A stretch of DNA of 37,134 nt from Lachnospiraceae bacterium (GTDB taxonomy: Bacteria; Bacillota; Clostridia; Lachnospirales; Lachnospiraceae), in NCBI GenBank assembly GCA_014799405.1, contig JAAVIA010000040.1, forward strand, positions 3,743 to 40,876, written 5' to 3'. Made by a program: the position numbers and the translations under genes. Shown piece after piece: positions 1 through 6,834 of the stretch. The notes under the pieces were generated by a model. It saw nothing but the letters and a program-made list of their open reading frames with translations, did no database searches and had not been told where the DNA came from. Position 1 is the first letter of the stretch, and every line of letters begins with the position of its first letter.

Positions 1-1166
1 TTTCCATCGTCAGAAGGAATAAATGACTCTAATACCTTTATTGCTTCAGGAAATATATTATTTCTGTAATAACACCACGCCAACTGGATTTTCAGGTCGT
101 TATCCTCCGGTTTTTCTGCAAGTTCCTCATTCAGTTTTTCAATCAGTCCCTCATTTGCCCTTGCCATACGGTTATATACGCCTACATCATAACCGTTACG
201 CTCCAAAAGCTCAACAAAAATGACTTTGGACTTTTCATATTCTCCTATCGCATAATAATAATCTCCCATTCTCACATTTGCATTATAATTATCCGGTTCC
301 GCTTCTAATGCCATTTTGTAATATCTGCCGGCATCCTCATAAACCGACCGTGCAAATGCAAAGTCACCACAGGCGAGCATAACATATGTCTCGTCCTTAT
401 ATTGTTCAAGAATTGCCTCCGCCCGTTCCTGCATCCCGGCAAGCTTTGCAGCATACCGCTCTGCTCTTTCCGCCTGACTGTCAACCTTCCCGTTTATCTT
501 GTGAAGTTCATGACGAAGCATGCTAATCTCAAAATACGGATGATTAATTCCTGTTTTTTCCATGGACACAATATACTTCTTTTCTTCTTCAACATCCGAC
601 ATTGCAAGTGCCGCATCAAGCCTATAATACATGCGGATAAATTCATCTATATCATCGGAATCCGTATCAAAAAGCGCATAGTTAATGACATCCTTGTACT
701 TTGCATTACTTAATATATGCTCGATAAAGCCTGCGGGATACTCTTCCGACAGTTCATTCTTTATCTCATCTATATGAAATGTTTTCATTATAAGCTGATA
801 CACGGACTGCGGTACATAGCTGTGCTCCATCAGAAAGGAGAGGAACATATGCATTGAAGCATCAGAAGTATCTAGTGCGACAAACTCATCCCTGTCAAAT
901 ATACGCCTCCATTCCTCCACATCGATTCTTCTCTTAAAATCCGCATACAGATTTGTCATCTCATAAAGCAAATCCTTTTCCGCCGGTTCTTCCTTCTCCG
1001 TGTCTGCCTCCGATTCCCGTAAGGCTTCCTCATATGCACCTCTGAGCTTCATAAAATTTTCGGAGTCATCCTCGGGATTCACATAAACCAGCCTGTTTCT
1101 GTATGCCTCCTTTATTATTTCCTTATCCTTTGTTTTATCAATTCCGAGAATTTTCCACTTATCCAT
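1..1166 (-). CDS. J-like domain / TPR protein, 5' part only (runs off window start)
   Basis: An open frame runs from an ATG at 1166 to the window edge with no stop in the parts I translated (about 388 codons), so only the N-terminal part is present. GGAGGAAGTA precedes the ATG. Residues 1-50 resemble the helical J-like domain of DjlC-type proteins, with WKILGI and EAYRNRL, but the position of the HPD motif reads NPEDD (about 30-34). An acidic linker follows, then a helical region and, near the window edge, TPR-like helices. It is co-linear with the complete 1032-residue protein at 30739-33837: both share FDRDEFV, LSEEYP and a similar TPR entry, so they are paralogues. The function is not established. 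By analogy it is a co-chaperone-like scaffold for an Hsp70, whose gene could lie just outside the window. The gene follows nifU by 61 bp and may have its own promoter. Confidence 0.8.
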   Translation of the reverse strand, partial: MDKWKILGIDKTKDKEIIKEAYRNRLVYVNPEDDSENFMKLRGAYEEALRESEADTEKEEPAEKDLLYEMTNLYADFKRRIDVEEWRRIFDRDEFVALDTSDASMHMFLSFLMEHSYVPQSVYQLIMKTFHIDEIKNELSEEYPAGFIEHILSNAKYKDVINYALFDTDSDDIDEFIRMYYRLDAALAMSDVEEEKKYIVSMEKTGINHPYFEISMLRHELHKINGKVDSQAERAERYAAKLAGMQERAEAILEQYKDETYVMLACGDFAFARSVYEDAGRYYKMALEAEPDNYNANVRMGDYYYAIGEYEKSKVIFVELLERNGYDVGVYNRMARANEGLIEKLNEELAEKPEDNDLKIQLAWCYYRNNIFPEAIKVLESFIPSDDG

Positions 1167-1192
1167 TACTTCCTCCATATTTTACAATGCAG

Positions 1193-1221
1193 TTTATACC
1201 AACCCAATTATGAATAGTGAA
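1193..1221 (-). promoter_or_regulatory. Possible sigma-A promoter for the partial J-like/TPR gene
   Basis: Reading the minus strand, TTCACT (1221-1216) and TATAAA (1198-1193) are separated by exactly 17 bases, 27 bp upstream of the ATG. The -35 box matches the consensus at 4 of 6 positions and the -10 box at 5 of 6. It fits a gene that follows nifU without overlap, but the match is modest and the region is AT-rich. Confidence 0.35.
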
Positions 1222-1227
1222 AAAGCT

Positions 1228-1692
1228 TTAGGCATCCTCTCCCATTGCATAAAATTCTTCCGTCTCGTCAATGTCCTTTACAGGAGGCTTTAAGCCTTCT
1301 ATCTTAATGTTATTTTTCTCAGCATAATCCCACAGTGCAGCATGTATTGCCTCCTCCGCAAGCAGTGAGCAGTGAACCTTTACAGGAGGAAGTCCACCCA
1401 ACGCCTCCATAACTGCCTTGTTTGTAACCTCAAGTGCCTCCTGTATAGTCTTGCCCTTTACAAGTTCCGTTGCCATGCTGCTTGTGGCAACAGCAGCTCC
1501 GCAGCCAAAGGTCTTAAATTTTGCCTCGGTTATTATGCCGTTTTCATCTACGTCAATATACATTCTCATTATATCTCCGCATTTTGCATTTCCCACTGTA
1601 CCTACACCGCTTGGGTTTTCTATTTCTCCCACATTTCTTGGATTTGTAAAATGGTCCATGACCTTTTCGCTATATTCAGTAACCTGACTCAT
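1228..1692 (-). CDS. nifU: NifU/IscU-type Fe-S cluster assembly scaffold
   Basis: This 154-residue protein consists of the IscU/NifU N-terminal scaffold domain. It transiently assembles Fe-S clusters from cysteine-desulfurase sulfur and passes them to apoproteins in the cytoplasm. The three ligand cysteines are visible: C38 in KCGD, with the usual Asp at 40; C64 in FGCGAA; and C108 in HCSLLAEEA. It lacks the NifU C-terminal domain, so it is the short clostridial form, but it has an acidic tail of about 20 residues after the core. It lies 16 bp downstream of nifS on the same strand, so the two are almost certainly co-transcribed, which fits the desulfurase-scaffold partnership. The start follows a GAGGTACGAAAAG stretch. 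Confidence 0.95.
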   Translation of the reverse strand: MSQVTEYSEKVMDHFTNPRNVGEIENPSGVGTVGNAKCGDIMRMYIDVDENGIITEAKFKTFGCGAAVATSSMATELVKGKTIQEALEVTNKAVMEALGGLPPVKVHCSLLAEEAIHAALWDYAEKNNIKIEGLKPPVKDIDETEEFYAMGEDA

Positions 1693-1708
1693 CTTTTCGT
1701 ACCTCCGC

Positions 1709-2893
1709 TTAGTTCTTATTTGACTTTACAAAATCTTCATATAAAGGTGACATGCTTCTAAGTCTTTCAACTATTTCCTTAAGCTTGTCAACAACAAAAT
1801 CCATTTCTTCCTTTGTGTTTTCATCTGAAAGGGTAAGTCTCAGTGACCCGTGGGCTATCTCATGGGGCAGCCCTATTGCAAGAAGCACATGTGACGGGTC
1901 CAGCGAACCCGAAGTACATGCCGAGCCGCTTGAACCGCATATTCCGTTTCGGTCAAGCATAATAAGCAGCGACTCTCCCTCAATAAACCTGAAACTAAAG
2001 TTTGCGTTGTTTGAAAGTCTTTCGGTTCTATGTCCGTTTACCTTTGTGTAAGGTATTTCATTTTCCACCCTGCTTATAAGATATTCCCGAAGCTTGGTCT
2101 CATAGGCTGTACGCTCCCTCATTTTTCTTTCTGCAAGCTCTGTAGCTTTTGCAAAACCTATGATACCGGGTGTATTGTGGGTACCTGCTCTCCTGTTTCT
2201 TTCCTGTGCACCGCCGTGAATAAGAGGTGTTATTTTTACATTTTTTCTAATATACATTATGCCTATTCCCTTTGGTCCATTAAGCTTATGTCCGCTTGCG
2301 GAAAGCATGTCGATATTCATTTCATCAACATTTATAGGTACATGACCGTATGCCTGAACTGCATCCGTATGGAAAAGGATGCCGTGTCTTTTTGCTATCT
2401 CACCGATTTCCTTAACAGGCTCTATCGTACCGATTTCATTGTTTGCAAACATAATGGATATAAGTATTGTTTCCGGCTTTATTGCAGCCTCAAGCTCATC
2501 TAATTTAACAACTCCGTTTTCGTCCACGTCAACATATGTTATTTCATATCCGTTTTTCTCAAGGAACTCACATGTGTGTAAAATCGCATGATGCTCTATC
2601 TTCGATGTAATTATATGGTTTCCCTTTGATTTATTTGCCAGGGCAACGCCCTTAAGCGCCCAATTATCAGACTCACTTCCGCCACCTGTAAAATATATTT
2701 CCTCAGGCGTTGCACCTATGAAATCTGCAACTGTTTTTCGTGCCCTGGCAACCTCACTATTTATCTCGCCTGCAAATGTATATACACTGGCAGGATTTCC
2801 GTAGCTTTCCTCAAAATACGGATGCATAGCCTCATATACTTCCTTATCCACCCTTGTTGTGGCGGCGTTATCTAAATATATAAATTCTTTCAT
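1709..2893 (-). CDS. nifS: Cysteine desulfurase, NifS/IscS class
   Basis: This 394-residue PLP enzyme converts cysteine to alanine and delivers persulfide sulfur to the Fe-S scaffold encoded next door. Hallmarks seen: LDNAATT at the N-terminus, HH at 101-102 stacking on PLP, HTDAVQ (D177, Q180), the Schiff-base lysine K203 in SGHKLNGPKG, and the catalytic cysteine C326 in the SSGSACTSGS loop of class I desulfurases. The length is normal for NifS/IscS. AGGAGGAAG lies upstream of the ATG at 2893. A second ATG four bases earlier is out of frame. No IscR regulator gene lies upstream; instead there is a near-consensus sigma-A promoter. Confidence 0.96.
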   Translation of the reverse strand: MKEFIYLDNAATTRVDKEVYEAMHPYFEESYGNPASVYTFAGEINSEVARARKTVADFIGATPEEIYFTGGGSESDNWALKGVALANKSKGNHIITSKIEHHAILHTCEFLEKNGYEITYVDVDENGVVKLDELEAAIKPETILISIMFANNEIGTIEPVKEIGEIAKRHGILFHTDAVQAYGHVPINVDEMNIDMLSASGHKLNGPKGIGIMYIRKNVKITPLIHGGAQERNRRAGTHNTPGIIGFAKATELAERKMRERTAYETKLREYLISRVENEIPYTKVNGHRTERLSNNANFSFRFIEGESLLIMLDRNGICGSSGSACTSGSLDPSHVLLAIGLPHEIAHGSLRLTLSDENTKEEMDFVVDKLKEIVERLRSMSPLYEDFVKSNKN

Positions 2894-2942
2894 CCATGCT
2901 TCCTCCTGTATAACAAAAATATTATGCTAATCCAGCAATTGT

Positions 2943-2971
2943 AGTATAAGCCACGTTTTTCCTTATGTCAA
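2943..2971 (-). promoter_or_regulatory. Near-consensus sigma-A promoter for nifS-nifU
   Basis: On the minus strand, TTGACA (2971-2966) and TATACT (2948-2943) are separated by exactly 17 bases, 50 bp upstream of the nifS ATG. The -35 box is a perfect match and the -10 box matches at 5 of 6 positions. I see no obvious operator palindrome around it. Confidence 0.8.
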
Positions 2972-3018
2972 CGAATATGGGCAATTCCAAAATGATAGAA
3001 TTTCTCAAAAAGAAATCA

Positions 3019-3555
3019 CTAATAATTTTCCGCCTTAATTTCAAAATATCCTTGTGAATGCTTACATACAGGACAAATACCGGGAGCCTCCATACCCACT
3101 ACAATATGTCCGCAGTTTCTACACTCCCAAATCTTAACCTCACTTCTTGCAAATACCTGCGCCATTTCGATATTGTTTATAAGGGCACGGTAGCGTTCCT
3201 CATGATGCTTTTCAATTGCAGCAACCATCCTGAACATATGGGCAAGTTCCTTAAAGCCTTCCTCCTCCGCAGTCTTTGCAAAACCGTCATACATATCTGT
3301 CCACTCGTAATTTTCTCCCTCGGCAGCAGATTCAAGGTTTGTTTTTGTATCACTTATTCCGTCAAGCTCCTTAAACCAGAGTTTGGCATGCTCCCTCTCA
3401 TTTTCTGCCGTTTCAAGGAATATTTCAGCCATCTGCTCATAGCCTTCCTTTTGTGCCACGGCAGCAAAATAAGTATATTTACATCTTGCCTGTGACTCCC
3501 CTGCAAATGCAGCCTTTAAATTCTCATACGTTTTTGTTCCGTCATATTTGCTCAT
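3019..3555 (-). CDS. rbr: Rubrerythrin
   Basis: This 178-residue protein has the classic two-part rubrerythrin layout. A ferritin-like four-helix diiron domain (about 1-135) carries the E20, E53-H56 and E115-H118 region ligands, in [12 protein letters not shown] and [12 protein letters not shown]-terminal rubredoxin domain carries C145, C148, C161 and C164 (WECRNCGH and GICPVCKH). In anaerobes rubrerythrin reduces hydrogen peroxide using electrons from rubredoxin or NADH oxidoreductases. AAAGGAGGAATTTTTT precedes the ATG. It is a single gene, divergent from spoVAA; I cannot pick a convincing promoter or PerR box upstream of it. Confidence 0.96.
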   Translation of the reverse strand: MSKYDGTKTYENLKAAFAGESQARCKYTYFAAVAQKEGYEQMAEIFLETAENEREHAKLWFKELDGISDTKTNLESAAEGENYEWTDMYDGFAKTAEEEGFKELAHMFRMVAAIEKHHEERYRALINNIEMAQVFARSEVKIWECRNCGHIVVGMEAPGICPVCKHSQGYFEIKAENY

Positions 3556-3691
3556 AAAAAATTCCTCCTTTAATTTATCTTCTAGTAAATATTCCCATTT
3601 TAAAAAAACCTATACAAAAAGCAGTACCGTCATATAAACAATACTGCGCAAAAACATATCTATTATGTTCAAAATACAACTAAAAATTTTA

Positions 3692-3721
3692 GAATAATAT
3701 GGACAAATGAAAGAAATAATA
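3692..3721 (+). promoter_or_regulatory. Weak candidate sigma-G-like promoter for spoVA
   Basis: GAATA (3692-3696) matches the sigma-G -35 pattern gHATR. After 18 bases, AATAATA (3715-3721) matches CATWHTA at all but the first C. Start would be near 3728, leaving a leader of about 16 bases that still includes the AAGGAAG ribosome site. spoVA operons are known to be sigma-G dependent, which motivated the search. The stretch is extremely AT-rich, so the match could be chance. Confidence 0.25.
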
Positions 3722-3743
3722 AAAATAAAAAGGAAGAACAGCA

Positions 3744-4382
3744 ATGGAAAATAAAACTCTGTATTTTTCCCTGGAGCAAAGTACATTGGTTCCCTCAAGA
3801 AAGGTTCACGTGGGTGATATAGCATCAATATTTTGCTCTGATATGGACATAAGCCATGATGCGGAAAAAACACTTATAACAACACTTACAAACACAGAGC
3901 AGGATCAGATTGTTATAACGGCAATGAAAATTGTTGAGCTTATTTCCCTCCAGTATAAGGATTTAAGTATTGTCAGCATAGGTTGTCCTGAAACAATCGT
4001 GTACTACCGTAATCTTAAACCGGTATCGAAGTTTAAGGGAAATTTAAAAAGCGCACTTATGATACTGCTTGCCTTTTTCGGAACTGCATACTCAATTATG
4101 TCATATAACGGTGACGTTGATGCCGTAAAGCTCTTAAACGATCTATACATTTTGTTTACCGGTGACAGAAACGGAAGCACTGTGGGGCAAATACTTGGAA
4201 TCGTTGCATATTCCATTGGACTTTGCGCCGGCATGATTCTATTCTTTAATCATGGCATAAACAAGAAAAGCACGGATGACCCGACTCCCCTTCAGGTACA
4301 GATGCGTTTATATGAGCAGGATGTTAATACCTGTATTATAGTTGACAGCTCAAGGGATAACAAAACCTTAGATGTTAATTAA
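3744..4382 (+). CDS. spoVAA: Stage V sporulation protein AA
   Basis: This 212-residue protein opens the spoVA operon. SpoVA proteins form the inner-membrane route by which dipicolinic acid enters the forespore and leaves during germination. The N-terminal soluble half (about 1-100) matches the SpoVAA ectodomain type. Two hydrophobic segments follow, at about 102-120 and 148-168, then a hydrophilic tail of about 40 residues. AAGGAAG precedes the ATG. The stop overlaps the start of spoVAB by 11 bp. SpoVAA and SpoVAB are absent from many clostridia that keep only AC, AD and AE, so this is a Bacillus-like full set at the 5' end. Confidence 0.9.
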   Translation: MENKTLYFSLEQSTLVPSRKVHVGDIASIFCSDMDISHDAEKTLITTLTNTEQDQIVITAMKIVELISLQYKDLSIVSIGCPETIVYYRNLKPVSKFKGNLKSALMILLAFFGTAYSIMSYNGDVDAVKLLNDLYILFTGDRNGSTVGQILGIVAYSIGLCAGMILFFNHGINKKSTDDPTPLQVQMRLYEQDVNTCIIVDSSRDNKTLDVN

Positions 4383-4788
4383 AAGCATTGCCTACGTTTT
4401 ATTCTGCTTAGTTGCAGGGGGAGCCATCTCAGCAGGATATGTGGCATTTATAACTTTGCTTGGTGTTTTTGACAAATTGTCAGAAAAACTCAAGGCGGTA
4501 AAACATACCTATGTAATAGAAACATTAATAATAATCGGGGTGACAATTGGCAATTTTGTATATCTGCTTCAGCTTAAGCTGCCCTTTGGACTTATAGGCT
4601 ATGTATTTTTTGAGCTTATTGGCGGAGTGTTTATAGGCTGTCTTGCAGGTGCACTTGCAGAAACCATAAATATTTTCCCGATACTTTCAAGAAGATTTTC
4701 AATCAGGAAAAATCTTCACTATGCGCTTATTGCAGCAGCTTTGGGAAAGGCGACAGGCTCATTAATCCAGCTTCTGCTGCTCAAATAA
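4372..4788 (+). CDS. spoVAB: Stage V sporulation protein AB
   Basis: This 138-residue, strongly hydrophobic protein has about four membrane segments (roughly 5-28, 47-66, 73-98 and 115-137). It fits SpoVAB in size, hydrophobicity and position between spoVAA and spoVAC. The start overlaps the end of spoVAA by 11 bp, suggesting translational coupling. Its exact role in dipicolinate transport is not established for the family; it is thought to assist the membrane channel. The assignment rests mainly on synteny and profile. Confidence 0.87.
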   Translation: MLIKSIAYVLFCLVAGGAISAGYVAFITLLGVFDKLSEKLKAVKHTYVIETLIIIGVTIGNFVYLLQLKLPFGLIGYVFFELIGGVFIGCLAGALAETINIFPILSRRFSIRKNLHYALIAAALGKATGSLIQLLLLK

Positions 4789-4801
4789 TAAGGAGGTAAA
4801 T

Positions 4802-5263
4802 ATGAAGGTAAAACAAAATGATGAGGAATACAACAAATATGTTGATGCCGTAACTCCCAAACACAACCCATTTAAAAATTGCTTAAACGCTTTTTGGATA
4901 GGCGGACTTATATGTGTAATAGGACAGGCAATCAATAATTTCATGATGTCATATTTTGAATTTAACAAGGATGACGCAGGAAGCTACACATCGCTTATAT
5001 TAGTTTTATTAAGCGTGCTTCTGACAAGCTTTAATCTTTACAAAAAAATTGCCAAATACGGAGGCGCCGGAGCCCTGGTTCCAATTACCGGTTTTGCAAA
5101 CTCTGTGGCTTCACCGACAATCGAATATAAAAAAGAGGGTGAGGTATTTGGAAAGGGTGTCAAGGTATTTACTATTGCCGGTCCCGTAATACTTTTTGGA
5201 ATAGTAACAAGCTTTGTACTTGGTTTTATTTACTGGGTAGTAAAGCTTATAGGCTTAGTATAG
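4802..5263 (+). CDS. spoVAC: Stage V sporulation protein AC
   Basis: This 153-residue membrane protein is one of the core SpoVA components. SpoVAC is known as a mechanosensitive-like channel subunit for dipicolinate. There are three clear hydrophobic stretches (about 28-50, 62-79 and 124-150). The family signature GGAGALVPITGFAN lies at about 87-100, and a matching motif appears in the SpoVAE product of this operon. AAGGAGG precedes the ATG, 13 bp after spoVAB. Confidence 0.94.
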   Translation: MKVKQNDEEYNKYVDAVTPKHNPFKNCLNAFWIGGLICVIGQAINNFMMSYFEFNKDDAGSYTSLILVLLSVLLTSFNLYKKIAKYGGAGALVPITGFANSVASPTIEYKKEGEVFGKGVKVFTIAGPVILFGIVTSFVLGFIYWVVKLIGLV

Positions 5264-5275
5264 GAGGAAACATAT

Positions 5276-6307
5276 ATGAATAATCAGTCAGTGGGAAAAC
5301 AAAGCATAAAATTTGAAAATCCTCCCGTCATAATCAGTCAGGCATCCATTGTTGGCGAAATGGAGGGACAGGGACCTCTTGGCTCATATTTTGATCAGAT
5401 TGAAACCGACCCCGCCTTTGGACAGGAATCCTGGGAACTTGGAGAGTCTGAAATGGTAAGACGGGCCGTTTCTACAGCAATAACAAAATCAGGACTTGAT
5501 CAGGATAAAATAAAATATATCTTCGGCGGTGATCTCTTGGGACAGCTTATCGGTACAACCTTTGGCCTAAAGGATTTTAATATACCTCTGTTCGGTCTTT
5601 ACGGTGCCTGCTCCACATGCGGAGAATCTCTTTCCCTTGCAGCAATGACGGTAGCGGCGGGATATGCAGAAAATGTCCTCGCTGTTACAAGCAGCCATTA
5701 CGGCGGTGCTGAAAAGCAATTTCGTTTTCCGCTCGAATATGGAAATCAGCGTCCCTTAAGTGCCACATGGACCGTCACGGGAAGCGGTGCATTTATTGTG
5801 AGCCACACAAATGAGGAGCAGCCCATGCTTCAATATCCCCGCATAACCGCAATAACAACAGGTAAGGTAGTTGATTACGGTGTGAGGGACAGCCTTAATA
5901 TGGGGGCATGTATGGCTCCTGCGGCAGCAGATGTCATATATCAATGCTTCGAGGATTTAAACATGAAGGAAACTCAGTTTGATAAAATAATAACCGGAGA
6001 TTTAGGAAAGGTTGGAAGCGAAATTTTAATTAAGCTTTTAAAAGATAACGGCTATGACATAAGCAAACAGCATATGGACTGCGGTGTTAATATATACAAC
6101 AATGAACAGCAGGATACACACAGCGGAGGAAGTGGATGCGGATGCTCAGCAGTGACTCTTGCAGGCTACATTATTCACAATCTGAAGCAGCATATGTGGA
6201 AAAAGGTTCTCTTTGTTCCTACGGGTGCACTTTTATCAACAGTGAGTTACAACGAGGGACAGACAATTCCGGGAATTGCCCACGCCCTTGTTATTGAGCA
6301 AAAATAA
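5276..6307 (+). CDS. spoVAD: Stage V sporulation protein AD
   Basis: This 343-residue soluble protein has a thiolase/ketoacyl-synthase-like fold. SpoVAD binds dipicolinic acid on the inner membrane surface and is essential for its uptake. Seen: FENPPVIISQASIVG near the N-terminus, the thiolase-type nucleophile region LYGACSTCGESL (C112), SSHYGGAEKQ, and the C-terminal GIAHALVIE. Length matches the family (about 335-340). GGAGGAAAC precedes the ATG, 12 bp after spoVAC. There is no membrane segment, as expected. Confidence 0.96.
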   Translation: MNNQSVGKQSIKFENPPVIISQASIVGEMEGQGPLGSYFDQIETDPAFGQESWELGESEMVRRAVSTAITKSGLDQDKIKYIFGGDLLGQLIGTTFGLKDFNIPLFGLYGACSTCGESLSLAAMTVAAGYAENVLAVTSSHYGGAEKQFRFPLEYGNQRPLSATWTVTGSGAFIVSHTNEEQPMLQYPRITAITTGKVVDYGVRDSLNMGACMAPAAADVIYQCFEDLNMKETQFDKIITGDLGKVGSEILIKLLKDNGYDISKQHMDCGVNIYNNEQQDTHSGGSGCGCSAVTLAGYIIHNLKQHMWKKVLFVPTGALLSTVSYNEGQTIPGIAHALVIEQK

Positions 6308-6337
6308 AAATTAAAATAATTATATCAGGAGAATATT

Positions 6338-6697
6338 ATGGATTATATAAAAGCATTTATAATTGGCGGCATTATATGTGTCTTGGCACAGATATTAATG
6401 GACACTACAAAACTTATGCCGGGGCGGGTAATGGTTATACTCGTATGTACAGGCGCAATTTTAGGTTCAGTCGGAATTTATAAGCCGTTTCTTGAATTTG
6501 CAGGAGCCGGTGCCTCCGTACCCCTAACGGGCTTTGGCTACAATCTTTGGAAAGGAATAAAGGAAGCTGTTGACTCTGACGGATTTATAGGATTATTCCG
6601 AGGCGGATTTACAATGGCTGCGGTTGGAACCTCAGCAGCGCTTATACTGTCCTACTTTGCATCTCTTATATTTCAACCTAAAATGCCGAAAAATTAA
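6338..6697 (+). CDS. spoVAE: Stage V sporulation protein AE (AEB type)
   Basis: This 119-residue membrane protein matches the SpoVAEB type in length and layout. There are three hydrophobic segments (about 4-21, 31-47 and 88-111), with FAGAGASVPLTGFG at about 54-67, closely resembling the SpoVAC signature. It is the last gene of the operon. No SpoVAEA, SpoVAF or LysA gene follows, so the operon is AA-AB-AC-AD-AE. An AGGAG site precedes the ATG. A strong hairpin lies about 80 bp downstream. Confidence 0.93.
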   Translation: MDYIKAFIIGGIICVLAQILMDTTKLMPGRVMVILVCTGAILGSVGIYKPFLEFAGAGASVPLTGFGYNLWKGIKEAVDSDGFIGLFRGGFTMAAVGTSAALILSYFASLIFQPKMPKN

Positions 6698-6730
6698 CTT
6701 ATTATCTGCATATGTTAATAATAAGCAAAC

Positions 6731-6775
6731 AAGCATATGCTTTTAATATAGATATTGTATGTTTAAACATACAAT
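6731..6775. repeat. Two perfect palindromes between spoVAE and the PBP gene
   Basis: AAGCATATGCTT (6731-6742) is a 12-bp perfect palindrome. At 6754-6775 there is a 22-bp perfect palindrome with no spacer, whose half-site is ATTGTATGTTT. The left one also pairs with a GCATATG copy just upstream (near 6708), so it could form an alternative stem. They sit between convergent genes directly before the terminator hairpin. Possible roles are an extra bidirectional termination signal or a dimeric regulator site; nothing in the sequence decides between them. Confidence 0.7.
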
Positions 6776-6826
6776 AAGGGGCTGCGCAGCAGGGATTTTA
6801 CCCGTATGCGACAGCCCCTTTCATTT
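6776..6826. terminator. Rho-independent terminator between convergent genes
   Basis: AAGGGGCTG (6776-6784) pairs with CAGCCCCTT (6812-6820). Inside it, CGCA pairs with TGCG and GGG with CCC, giving a long GC-rich stem. On the plus strand it is followed by TCATTTTT, so it best serves the spoVA operon. On the minus strand it is followed by TTATTGT, so it may also stop the PBP transcript. Confidence 0.85.
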
Positions 6827-6834
6827 TTATAATA

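Noticed and set aside
3621-3647. Inverted repeat GCAGTA / TACTGC between rubrerythrin and spoVAA
   Set aside because: Only six base pairs with a 15-base loop in a gap between divergent genes; too weak for an operator or terminator claim.
3610-3873. Minus-strand open frame of 87 codons over the rubrerythrin-spoVAA gap
   Set aside because: It lies mostly antisense to spoVAA, has no ribosome site and its composition follows the AT-rich gap.
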